A stretch of 64,000 bases of DNA from the NCBI RefSeq assembly GCF_003058085.1, contig NZ_QBUD01000015.1, positions 1-64,000 of the forward strand. Direction: 5' to 3'. This DNA is from Yoonia sediminilitoris. Its GTDB lineage: Bacteria; Pseudomonadota; Alphaproteobacteria; Rhodobacterales; Rhodobacteraceae. Both the position numbers and the translations under genes were made by a program. Of the stretch, positions 24,473 through 32,664 are shown one piece after another. Under the pieces are notes generated by a model that was given only the letters and a program-made list of their open reading frames with translations, was not told where the DNA came from and did not search any database. Position 1 is the first letter of the stretch. Every line of letters starts with the position of its first letter.

Positions 24473-25294
24473 CTATGCCAGCCAGCGTTTGCGGCGGCGA
24501 TAGCTGCGTACATCGCGAAATGATTTGCGCCCCTCGTCGGACATGCCCAGATAGAATTCCTTTACATCCGGATTTTCGCGCAACTCGGCAGCGGGACCCT
24601 CCATCACGACACGGCCGCTTTCCAGAATATAGCCCTGATGCGCAAAGCGCAGAGCGACGTTGGTGTTCTGTTCAGCCAGCAAAAAGGACACGCCTTCCTT
24701 TTCGTTCAGGTTCTTGACGATCGTAAAAATCTCTTCGACCAGTTGCGGAGCAAGGCCCATGGATGGCTCATCCAGCAGAATCGTTTCAGGCTTCGACATC
24801 AGGGCGCGACCAATGGCGCACATCTGCTGTTCACCGCCCGATGTATACCCCGCCTGACTTTTGCGGCGTTCCTTGAGACGGGGAAAATAGGCATAGACCT
24901 TTTCAAGGTCCGCACTGACCGCGCCACCACCATCACGGCGGGTGTAGGCGCCTGTCAGCAGATTTTCCTCAACGGTCAGATGTTCAAAGCAATGGCGACC
25001 TTCCATCACCTGAATGACACCCTTCTTGACCAATGCCTCTGGCGATTGATCCTGCACCCGCTCGCCACGGTAGCTGATCGACCCTTTGGTCACTTCGCCA
25101 CGCTCCGAATGCAGCAGGTTCGAAATCGCCTTGAGCGTCGTTGTCTTTCCCGCGCCGTTGCCGCCCAGCAGGGCTGTAATACCGCCCTTGGGCACGGTCA
25201 GCGACACGCCTTTCAGCACAAGGATCACGTGATTGTAGATCACCTCGATATTGTTGACCTCAAGCAGAGTCTCGGTCTTGGCACTGTCCAGCAT
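24473..25294 (-). CDS. ABC importer ATPase, LivF-type
   Basis: 273 residues from the ATG at 25294, with AGAGGG upstream. Walker A GGNGAGKTT, signature YTSGGEQQM (the LivF form of LSGGQ), Walker B ILLDEPSMGLAP and the H-loop in the LLAEQNTNVAL segment. It is the second ATPase of a branched-chain-amino-acid-type (HAAT) importer. It hydrolyses ATP together with the LivG-type subunit encoded upstream. It sits after the substrate-binding protein gene and before the PaaK-like gene. Confidence 0.93.
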   Translation of the reverse strand: MLDSAKTETLLEVNNIEVIYNHVILVLKGVSLTVPKGGITALLGGNGAGKTTTLKAISNLLHSERGEVTKGSISYRGERVQDQSPEALVKKGVIQVMEGRHCFEHLTVEENLLTGAYTRRDGGGAVSADLEKVYAYFPRLKERRKSQAGYTSGGEQQMCAIGRALMSKPETILLDEPSMGLAPQLVEEIFTIVKNLNEKEGVSFLLAEQNTNVALRFAHQGYILESGRVVMEGPAAELRENPDVKEFYLGMSDEGRKSFRDVRSYRRRKRWLA

Positions 25295-25363
25295 CGTGGT
25301 CCCTCTTGGCGTTGGCATCTTTTGGGTGTGCGGGCGGCCGCAAAGCCGCCCGCATATGTCAGA

Positions 25364-26647
25364 TTACAGGCAACCCGGTGTGATGCCGCTTTCCGCTGCA
25401 AAAGCAGCCGAATCTTCGGCGATCAGCGGCGCGATAACAGAAGCATCAGGTGCGATGAAATCGGTCAACGGCTCCCAAACGCCATCGGCTGCATTCCACT
25501 GCTGGACAAGTCCCTGACCTGCGCCGCCGTGGTTCTGGCAGGAAACAGAGAACTCAGGCCCGATGCCTTCCATGCCCAATTCCGTCATGCGTGCGTTGGT
25601 GATTTCCAGAGCTTCCATACCGTCACGGACCATGGCTGGCGTGACAGCAGCGGTGCCGTGGATGTCCTGCGCCTTGGCGATGGCTTCGGCAGCAAGCATG
25701 GCGGCATACATGCCACGGACATAAAGCACCTTGCCGATGTTCGATCCGTCGCCAGCCGCGTTTCCGGCATCATGCACCAGTGTCTTGATCTCCTCCAGAA
25801 CCGGATAGTCCTGCACACGGTTCATGTTGAGTGACTTATAGCCGTTGGCAGCCGCACCCGCAGGGGTCACGTCATGCTCTGCACCGGCCCACCAGTTGCC
25901 GATGAAATTTTCCATCGGAAAGTTGATGTTGGCGGCTTCTTGCACGGCGACCTGGTTCATCACGCCCCAGCCCCACATCAGGACATAGTCAGGACGCTCG
26001 CGGCGGATTTGCAGCCACTGCGATTTCTGCTCCTGACCGGGGTGGTCAACAGCCAGTTGCGACAGTTCAAACCCGTGCATGGATGACAGTTCTTCCAGCG
26101 TGCGGATCGGCTCCTTACCGTAGGCGGAATTGTGATAGACCAGCGCGATTTTCTTGCCGTTCAGATCACCGCCGTTTTCATCCAGCAGATAGTTGATCGC
26201 CACCGATGCGGCATCCCAGTAGTTCGCAGGATAGTTGAACACCCAGTTGAACACCTCGCCATTCGCAGCAGAGGTCCGGCCATATCCCATCGTGTGGATC
26301 GGAATCCCGTCAGCCGTCGCCTTGGGGATCAACTGATAGGTGATCCCGGTGGACAGCGGTTGATAGATCAATGCGCCCTCGCCCTTGGTGGATTCATAAC
26401 ATTCCACACCTTTTTCGGTGTTATAACCCGTCTCGCACTCGACGATTCGGATGGATTCGCCGCCGATGCCGCCATCACGGGCATTCAGCAGGTTCAGATA
26501 GTCCTGATAGCCATCCGAAAAGGGCGTACCCCCCGCGGCATAAGGGCCAGTGCGATAGCTCAGGTCCGGCATGACCAGTTCAGCCATCGCCGGGCCGGTC
26601 GCCAGTGCGCCGGCCAGCGCCATCGCAGCCAGTGTTTTCATCTTCAT
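25364..26647 (-). CDS. HAAT-family periplasmic substrate-binding protein
   Basis: 427 residues from the ATG at 26647, with GGGAGG upstream. A Sec signal ends after PAMA. The mature protein follows the type I periplasmic binding fold: AAGGTPFSDGYQDYLN, then GGIGGESIRIVECETG, ALIYQPLSTGITYQL and GKKIALVYHNSAYGKEP. It delivers its ligand to the LivHM-like permeases. The flanking CoA ligases suggest a carboxylic acid, perhaps aromatic or a fatty acid, not an amino acid. It lies within the permease and ATPase genes, with 57 bases to the upstream permease. Confidence 0.92.
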   Translation of the reverse strand: MKMKTLAAMALAGALATGPAMAELVMPDLSYRTGPYAAGGTPFSDGYQDYLNLLNARDGGIGGESIRIVECETGYNTEKGVECYESTKGEGALIYQPLSTGITYQLIPKATADGIPIHTMGYGRTSAANGEVFNWVFNYPANYWDAASVAINYLLDENGGDLNGKKIALVYHNSAYGKEPIRTLEELSSMHGFELSQLAVDHPGQEQKSQWLQIRRERPDYVLMWGWGVMNQVAVQEAANINFPMENFIGNWWAGAEHDVTPAGAAANGYKSLNMNRVQDYPVLEEIKTLVHDAGNAAGDGSNIGKVLYVRGMYAAMLAAEAIAKAQDIHGTAAVTPAMVRDGMEALEITNARMTELGMEGIGPEFSVSCQNHGGAGQGLVQQWNAADGVWEPLTDFIAPDASVIAPLIAEDSAAFAAESGITPGCL

Positions 26648-26704
26648 CAATTTTTCCTCCCAATTGATTGGTTTGATGGTCGGGGTTCGCCCCCGACGCG
26701 CTTG

Positions 26705-27781
26705 TTAATAAGGAAACGGCCAAAGCCGCAGTTTCTCTTTTGTGACACGCCAAAGCTGGGCCAACCCATGCGGTTCCTTGATCAAAAAGAACATGATCAG
26801 CGCGCCCACGATGACCAATTGCAGATGGGCAACCAGATCGGTCGGCCAATCCAGCCAGTCCACGCCAATCACTTTCAGCGCGACAGGCAAGACAACCAGA
26901 AAGGCCGCTCCGGCAAAACTGCCAAAGATACTGCCAAGACCTCCGATGATGATCATGAACAGCACCAGAAACGACTTCTGAATGCCAAAGGCCTCGCCCA
27001 CTTCCACCGCACCAAGGTAGACGGCAAAGAACAAGGCGCCCGAAATCCCGATAAAGAATGACGAAACGGCAAAAGCCGTCAACTTCGCCTTCAGCGGGTT
27101 CACCCCGATGATTTCAGCCGCAATATCCATGTCACGGATCGCCATCCACGACCGGCCTATTGTACCCCGCGTCAGGTTACGGGCCAACAGGGCACAGACG
27201 GTCAGGAACACCAGACAGATCATATATTGCGCCCAGGGTGCCGTGTTCGGGCCCGTTACCGCCACACCCGCGACGAAACGCTCGGGCGCGTTGATCTGGC
27301 CTGAGGCCGAATAGTTGTAGAACCACGATACCTTGTTGAAGAGCCACACAAGGAAAAACTGCGCCGCCAGCGTAGCCACCGCCAGATAAAACCCCTTGAT
27401 ACGCAGGCTGGGCAACCCAAAGGCCGCGCCGACAGCCGCCGTAATCCCGCCTGCCAGAATGATATGAATCACGATGGACACATCAGGAAAGCCGGTCATC
27501 AGCTTGTAACAGGCATAGGCGCCCACGGCCATGAAACCACCCGTACCAAGGCTCACCTGCCCGCAATAACCCGTCAGGATATTCAACCCGATGGCGGCAA
27601 TGGCATAAATCAGGAACGGGACAAAGATCGCATTGACCCAATAGTCATTGATCACAAACGGAATGACCAGAAAGGCAATCGCCAGCACCGCCCAATAGCG
27701 ATAGCGGTCAAAGGCAATCGGAAAAGTCTGGCTGTCGGCCTCGTAAGAGGTCTTGAAATCGCCTGCTTCACGGTAAAACAT
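26705..27781 (-). CDS. HAAT-family permease, LivM-type
   Basis: 358 residues from the ATG at 27781, which has GGGGG upstream. About eight to ten membrane segments; contains YCGQVSLGTGGFMAVGAY, the conserved LivM start of the channel domain, and GRSWMAIRDMDIAAEIIGVNP, the EAA-like loop that contacts the ATPase. It forms the inner-membrane channel with the LivH-type permease. Confidence 0.93.
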   Translation of the reverse strand: MFYREAGDFKTSYEADSQTFPIAFDRYRYWAVLAIAFLVIPFVINDYWVNAIFVPFLIYAIAAIGLNILTGYCGQVSLGTGGFMAVGAYACYKLMTGFPDVSIVIHIILAGGITAAVGAAFGLPSLRIKGFYLAVATLAAQFFLVWLFNKVSWFYNYSASGQINAPERFVAGVAVTGPNTAPWAQYMICLVFLTVCALLARNLTRGTIGRSWMAIRDMDIAAEIIGVNPLKAKLTAFAVSSFFIGISGALFFAVYLGAVEVGEAFGIQKSFLVLFMIIIGGLGSIFGSFAGAAFLVVLPVALKVIGVDWLDWPTDLVAHLQLVIVGALIMFFLIKEPHGLAQLWRVTKEKLRLWPFPY

Positions 27782-27859
27782 CAGCGCATGCCCCCGGATT
27801 CTTGTGGCCAAAAATATCCCCGCCGGAGGCAACCCCCCCCGGCAAAACCGCCGCTCATA

Positions 27860-28858
27860 TCAAACCCTCTCAATGATCCGCTCCCCGAATAGCCCCTGCG
27901 GACGAAACACCAGAAAGATCAGGGCCAGCATGTAGGCAAACCAGTTCTCGGTGGCGCCACCAAGGAAAGGCGCGCCGATCGTATACTCAAACAGCTTTTC
28001 ACCCACGCCGATAATCAACCCACCAACGATGGCACCGGGGATCGACGTAAAGCCGCCCAGCATCAGCACCGGCAGGGCCTTCAACGCAATCAGCGACAGC
28101 GAAAACTGCACGCCCGATTTGGCGCCCCACATGACACCGGCCACAAGGGCAACCAGTCCGGCCAGCGACCAGACCAGCACCCAGATGAAATTGAGCGAAA
28201 TGCCCACGCTCAACGCGGCCTGGTGGTCATCCGCCACAGCGCGCATCGCCCTGCCCTGCTTGGTATATTGGGCAAAACCGACAAGGCCGGCCACCAGCAG
28301 CAGCGCGACAACCGTCGCCACCATGTCAAGCTTGTCGATAAAGAAGCCATAGAAATCATCACCGCCAAGGCCGGCCGTCCATTCCTCAACCGCCATTGAT
28401 CCGCCCTGCGGCAGGCCAAGTGCCAGGGTCTTGATGTCAGACCCCCACATCAGATCACCCACGCCTTCAAGGAAATAGGCAAGGCCAATGGTCGCCATAA
28501 ACAGAATGATCGGCTCCTGACCAACCAGATGGCGAAACACGAAATACTGCACAGCCCATGCAAAGGCGATCATGATACATAAGGTCAGAAGGATCGCCAA
28601 AAGCGCCGGCACCTCCCAGCCGAAATGATGAATCTCGGTCCCAAAGACGGCGTTGATCAGATGCGAAAACGGCACCTGCCCTTCCATCACGCCCACAAGG
28701 GTCAATGCGGCAAACAGGGCCATGACGCCCTGGGCATAGTTGAAGATACCGGATGCCTTGAAAATCAGGACAAAGCCAAGCGCAACAAGGGCATAAAGGA
28801 CACCCGCCATCAGGCCATTGATAATGACCTCGATGCCATAAAGAAAATCAGCGGACAT
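27860..28858 (-). CDS. HAAT-family permease, LivH-type
   Basis: 332 residues from the ATG at 28858, with GGGGGAGG upstream. Many membrane segments; typical LivH features are GLMAGVLYALVALGFVLIFK at the start, NYAQGVMALF, and KQGRAMRAVADDHQAA, the loop that contacts the ATPase. It pairs with the LivM-type permease 78 bases downstream and starts 32 bases after the LivG-type ATPase gene. Confidence 0.93.
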   Translation of the reverse strand: MSADFLYGIEVIINGLMAGVLYALVALGFVLIFKASGIFNYAQGVMALFAALTLVGVMEGQVPFSHLINAVFGTEIHHFGWEVPALLAILLTLCIMIAFAWAVQYFVFRHLVGQEPIILFMATIGLAYFLEGVGDLMWGSDIKTLALGLPQGGSMAVEEWTAGLGGDDFYGFFIDKLDMVATVVALLLVAGLVGFAQYTKQGRAMRAVADDHQAALSVGISLNFIWVLVWSLAGLVALVAGVMWGAKSGVQFSLSLIALKALPVLMLGGFTSIPGAIVGGLIIGVGEKLFEYTIGAPFLGGATENWFAYMLALIFLVFRPQGLFGERIIERV

Positions 28859-28890
28859 AGATGCCTCCCCCATTCAAGATCAGGTTCTGC

Positions 28891-29709
28891 CTAGTCATGC
28901 GCCACCCCCAGATATGCATCGATTACCTCCTGATTGCCGCGCACCTCATCGGGGGTGCCATCGCCAATCTTGCGGCCATAATCCATGACAACCACACGGT
29001 CAGAGATATCCATCACAACGCCCATATCATGCTCGATCAGGGCAATGGTGGTGCCAAACTCATCATTCACATCCAGAATAAAGCGGCTCATGTCCTCTTT
29101 TTCCTCAACGTTCATGCCTGCCATCGGCTCATCCAGCAGCAACAGCTTGGGTTCGGCGGCCAAGGCACGGGCCAATTCGACACGCTTCTTCAAACCGTAG
29201 GGCAAGCGGCCAACGGGGGTTTTGCGGATCGCCTGAATCTCGAGGAAATCAATGATCCGTTCAACCACTTCGCGATTTTCGGTTTCTTCACGTTCCGCGC
29301 GACCCTTCCACAAGGCCTGCGCAAACATGCCGGTCTTCATGTGGGTCAGACGGCCGGTCATGACATTGTCCAGCACGGTCATACCTTCAAACAGGGCAAT
29401 ATTCTGGAAGGTCCGTGCAATACCCTGACGGGCAACCTGAAAAGGCTTCATCGGCGGACGCTTGGCACCACGAAACCACACCTCGCCGTCCTGGGGGTTA
29501 TAAAATCCCGAAATGACATTCAGCATAGATGATTTGCCCGCGCCGTTCGGGCCGATAATGGCGCGGATTTCACCCTCGCGAATATCAAAAGAGATATTCT
29601 TGATCGCCTCGACACCGCCGAACCGCAAGGTAATCCCACGCATGTCCATCAAGACGTCACCGATGGTGCGGCCGTCCGGCGTTGTGTATGGCACAACTGT
29701 ATCTTTCAT
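28891..29709 (-). CDS. ABC importer ATPase, LivG-type
   Basis: 272 residues from the ATG at 29709, preceded by AGGGGAC. Walker A GPNGAGKSS, the LivG-specific segment QGIARTFQNIALFEGMTVLD, the signature region LPYGLKKRVELARAL, Walker B LLLDEPMAGMN and the H-loop LIEHDMGVVMDI. It lies between the long-chain-type CoA ligase gene and the LivH permease gene. Confidence 0.94.
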   Translation of the reverse strand: MKDTVVPYTTPDGRTIGDVLMDMRGITLRFGGVEAIKNISFDIREGEIRAIIGPNGAGKSSMLNVISGFYNPQDGEVWFRGAKRPPMKPFQVARQGIARTFQNIALFEGMTVLDNVMTGRLTHMKTGMFAQALWKGRAEREETENREVVERIIDFLEIQAIRKTPVGRLPYGLKKRVELARALAAEPKLLLLDEPMAGMNVEEKEDMSRFILDVNDEFGTTIALIEHDMGVVMDISDRVVVMDYGRKIGDGTPDEVRGNQEVIDAYLGVAHD

Positions 29710-29773
29710 CTCTGTCCCCTGAAAAAAGTCCGGGATGGTGGGCGGGGCGAGGCCGCAGGCGAGCGTCGTACCA

Positions 29774-31726
29774 TCATTCCGCCGCAACCTGTTGATCTAT
29801 GACAGGCGCATCGCGGATATCCAAAGTGGCTTTGATCTTGCCCTTGCGGCCGTCCTCGTAAGTGACTTCGGTCTCTGTATAAATCTCGGACAACCCGCCA
29901 TAAAGCGCATCAACAAGATCCGAAAATTTCTCGGCAATCACAGCGCGGCGCACCTTGCGGGTCCGGGTCATTTCACCGTCATCGGCGTCCAGTTCCTTAT
30001 GCAGGACCAGGAACCGGTGCACCTGACAGCCCGCCAGCATCGGGTCTGCGGCAACAGATGCATTCACTTCGGCAACATGCTGTTCAATGGTATTGAGAAC
30101 CTGCGGATGCTGCGACAGTTCCTGATAGCTGGAATAGGCAATATTGTTGCGCTCGGCCCAGTTGCCCACAGCCGTCAGATCAATGTTGATAAAGGCCGTG
30201 CAATAATCACGACCAGCACCAAACACGACAGCCTCCAGAATGTTGGGATAGAATTTCAACTTGTTTTCAACGTACTTGGGCGCAAACAAGGCCCCAGTCG
30301 CCATTTTACCCACATCCTTGGCCCGGTCGATAATCCGCAGATGGCCGGTCTCTTCCTCGATAAATCCGGCATCGCCGGTGGCGACCCAGCCTTCGGTATC
30401 TTTGGTCGATGCGGTGCTTTCCGCATTCTTGTAATATTCGACAAAGACACCGGGCGAGCGGTAGAACACCTCGCCATTCTCGGCGATTTTCAACTCTACC
30501 CCGGGTGAGGGCACGCCAACAGTGTCCGAACGAACCTCACCATCAGGTTGCTGGGTGATAAACACAGTGGCCTCGGTCTGGCCATAAAGCTGTTTGAGGT
30601 TGATCCCCAGAGCACGATAGAAATCGAAAATCTCGGGGCCAATCGCTTCACCTGCGGTATAGCCCACGCGCACACGGCTCAGGCCAAGCGTGTTTTTCAG
30701 CGGGCCGATGACCAACAGATTGGCCAGAGCGTAATTGATGCGATCCCACGTGCTGACCGGCTTTCCATCAAGCAACGCAGGCCCAACGCGGCGGCCCACC
30801 GCCATGAAGTGATCAAACAGCCATTTCTTGAATCGGCCTGCGTCCTCCATCCGGATCATGACGTTGGTCAGTTGCATTTCAAAAACACGCGGCGGTGCGA
30901 AATAGTAGGTCGGGCCAATCTCGCGCAGATCGGTCTGCATCGTGTCGGCACTTTCGGGGCAATTCACGCAGAATCCCGTCCACATCGCCTGCCCGATGGA
31001 AAAGATGAAATCACCCACCCATGCCATCGGCAGATAGGCCAGCACCTCGTCGCCTGCACGCAGATCGTCAAACTCCGCCGAGTTGCGCGACGTCTCGATC
31101 ACATTGCGATTGGACAGCACCACGCCCTTCGGGCGGCCCGTCGTGCCGCTTGTATACAGCATGACGCAGGTATCATCATAGCCGCGCGCGTCCGAACGGG
31201 CATTTACTTCGGCAATGTTGCCCGCAGCACGACCAGCCTTTTGCACATCGGCATAGCTGGTCATATGGGTATGGTCATATTTGCGCAGGCCACGCCCATC
31301 AAGATAGATGATATGCTCAAGCTGCGTCAGCCCCTCGCGGACATCTGTAATCTTGTCGACCTGCTCCTGGTCACCCGCGACCACGAATCGCGCGCCGCAA
31401 TGATCCAGCGCATAGGCAATTTCTTCGGCAGCCGCATCGGCATATAGCGGCACAGGCACACACCCAATCCGCTGGGCCGCCACCATCGCCCAATAAAGTG
31501 CGGGTCGGTTACGCCCCGTAATTGCGATGTGGTCCCCGACATCTGCACCAAGCGTCAGCAGGCCACAGGCAAGCGCGTCAATCTGCTCGGCGGCTTCGGC
31601 CCATGTCCAGCTTTGCCAGATGCCGAATTCCTTCTCGCGATAGGCAGGCTTGCTGCCGTGCTGCGCCACGTTCCGGGCAAGCAACGCCGGAATAGAGCAT
31701 GGCCCGCTCTGTGCGGATGGAGCCAT
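29774..31726 (-). CDS. AMP-dependent acyl-CoA synthetase (long-chain type)
   Basis: 650 residues from the ATG at 31726, preceded by AGGGAGG. Adenylate-forming enzyme: P-loop VMLYTSGTTGRPKGVVLS, GYTAGEAIGPEIFDFY, LKQLYGQTEATVF, VATGDAGFIEEETGHLRIIDR. Length and the QSWTWAEAAEQIDALACG start fit the long-chain fatty-acyl-CoA ligase (FadD15/AMP-binding) group, so it probably activates a fatty or arylalkanoic acid. It opens an operon that continues with the HAAT importer and a PaaK-like ligase: the importer brings in a carboxylic acid that the ligases trap as CoA thioesters (inference). A candidate operator lies 110 bases upstream. Confidence 0.88.
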   Translation of the reverse strand: MAPSAQSGPCSIPALLARNVAQHGSKPAYREKEFGIWQSWTWAEAAEQIDALACGLLTLGADVGDHIAITGRNRPALYWAMVAAQRIGCVPVPLYADAAAEEIAYALDHCGARFVVAGDQEQVDKITDVREGLTQLEHIIYLDGRGLRKYDHTHMTSYADVQKAGRAAGNIAEVNARSDARGYDDTCVMLYTSGTTGRPKGVVLSNRNVIETSRNSAEFDDLRAGDEVLAYLPMAWVGDFIFSIGQAMWTGFCVNCPESADTMQTDLREIGPTYYFAPPRVFEMQLTNVMIRMEDAGRFKKWLFDHFMAVGRRVGPALLDGKPVSTWDRINYALANLLVIGPLKNTLGLSRVRVGYTAGEAIGPEIFDFYRALGINLKQLYGQTEATVFITQQPDGEVRSDTVGVPSPGVELKIAENGEVFYRSPGVFVEYYKNAESTASTKDTEGWVATGDAGFIEEETGHLRIIDRAKDVGKMATGALFAPKYVENKLKFYPNILEAVVFGAGRDYCTAFINIDLTAVGNWAERNNIAYSSYQELSQHPQVLNTIEQHVAEVNASVAADPMLAGCQVHRFLVLHKELDADDGEMTRTRKVRRAVIAEKFSDLVDALYGGLSEIYTETEVTYEDGRKGKIKATLDIRDAPVIDQQVAAE

Positions 31727-31835
31727 AGGTTGATCCTCCCTGACTGGGTTGTTCCAGCGATGTGGCAGCCGCCTCCCCGCGACCGTCACTTAAGCTCATA
31801 GTGATCGGACACCCACACATCGTCAAATCATTTTT

Positions 31836-31849
31836 TGAACAAGCGTTCA
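31836..31849. promoter_or_regulatory. candidate TetR-family operator of the transport operon
   Basis: TGAAC-AAGC-GTTCA, a perfect 5-bp inverted repeat inside a T-rich stretch, 110-123 bases before the CoA-ligase start. TetR-family repressors of fatty-acid and aryl-CoA catabolism (FadR, PsrA, PaaR types) bind palindromes of this kind and respond to acyl-CoA. No regulator gene is adjacent. Confidence 0.5.
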
Positions 31850-31938
31850 GTTAACCCTAATTTAACCATAATCAGGGACACCGGAACCTGCTCTTCGCAA
31901 GGGTGAATTTTTTGGCCAAGCTTAATTGTGGTAGATTT

Positions 31939-32646
31939 ATGCGTGTTTCGTCATCACCCGCGTGTGTTTTTCTGTTTGGCAGGGTGACAGTTCTTTGTGC
32001 GTGTTTCGCCTTGATCGGTGCCTGTGGTGGCGGCGCGGGCGGTTCAACCCTCGTCAACGCCCCGGCGTTGCAGGCAAAAGTCGAGAAATTACAGATAACC
32101 ACACTCGGCCAAACCGGTTTTCTGACCCCCGATCTGGATGGCTACTTTGCTGACAGCCAGATCACCAGCGCCACTCAATTCAGCTTTGGCCCCAGCGTGC
32201 AAAGCGGGATTTCATACGCCTATGTCATGGGCCACGATAATGTTTCATTCCGCGCGTTTTCCGGAATTATCCCTGGCAGCAGCGTCGTAGACCAACCGAA
32301 CCACGGCACAATCAACTACACCACCAGATATCTGCTCGACGCGATTGTGGGAATCGAAGTCGTTGGTAATGTGCTTCGATCTTACGGAAGTATCGGCAGC
32401 GACAATGATATTGTGCTGACCGCCGATTTTGACGCGGGCACTCTGACCGGGCAAAGCCTGAATGACCAGTTCGCGGTCAATGGCCAGCTTGCCCCATCGG
32501 GCAATGGGCTGACAGGCACAGTCAGCTGGCTTGGGATCGAAGGGGACCTGACCGGGCTTGTCGGCAGCGATCAGGTTATCGGTGCATTCCACGGATCATC
32601 CCCAGACACTGTCTATGTCGGCGGATTTCAGGGCAACGCGGATTAA
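31939..32646 (+). CDS. lipoprotein with TbpB-like beta-barrel pattern, copy 2
   Basis: 235 residues if started at the ATG at 31939; a GTG at 31903 in the same frame is an alternative. The lipobox is LIGAC followed by GGGAGG. The barrel-like half has GTINYTTRYLLDAIV, IVLTADFDAGTLTGQS, LAPSGNGLTGTVSWLGIEG and VIGAFHG, a strand pattern like the C-lobe of TbpB-type surface lipoproteins. It is related in layout to 20736-21548 and to the broken gene at 41039-41951. It is convergent with the formate dehydrogenase gene. Confidence 0.65.
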   Translation: MRVSSSPACVFLFGRVTVLCACFALIGACGGGAGGSTLVNAPALQAKVEKLQITTLGQTGFLTPDLDGYFADSQITSATQFSFGPSVQSGISYAYVMGHDNVSFRAFSGIIPGSSVVDQPNHGTINYTTRYLLDAIVGIEVVGNVLRSYGSIGSDNDIVLTADFDAGTLTGQSLNDQFAVNGQLAPSGNGLTGTVSWLGIEGDLTGLVGSDQVIGAFHGSSPDTVYVGGFQGNAD

Positions 32647-32664
32647 CTGCCAGCCAACCCGCAG

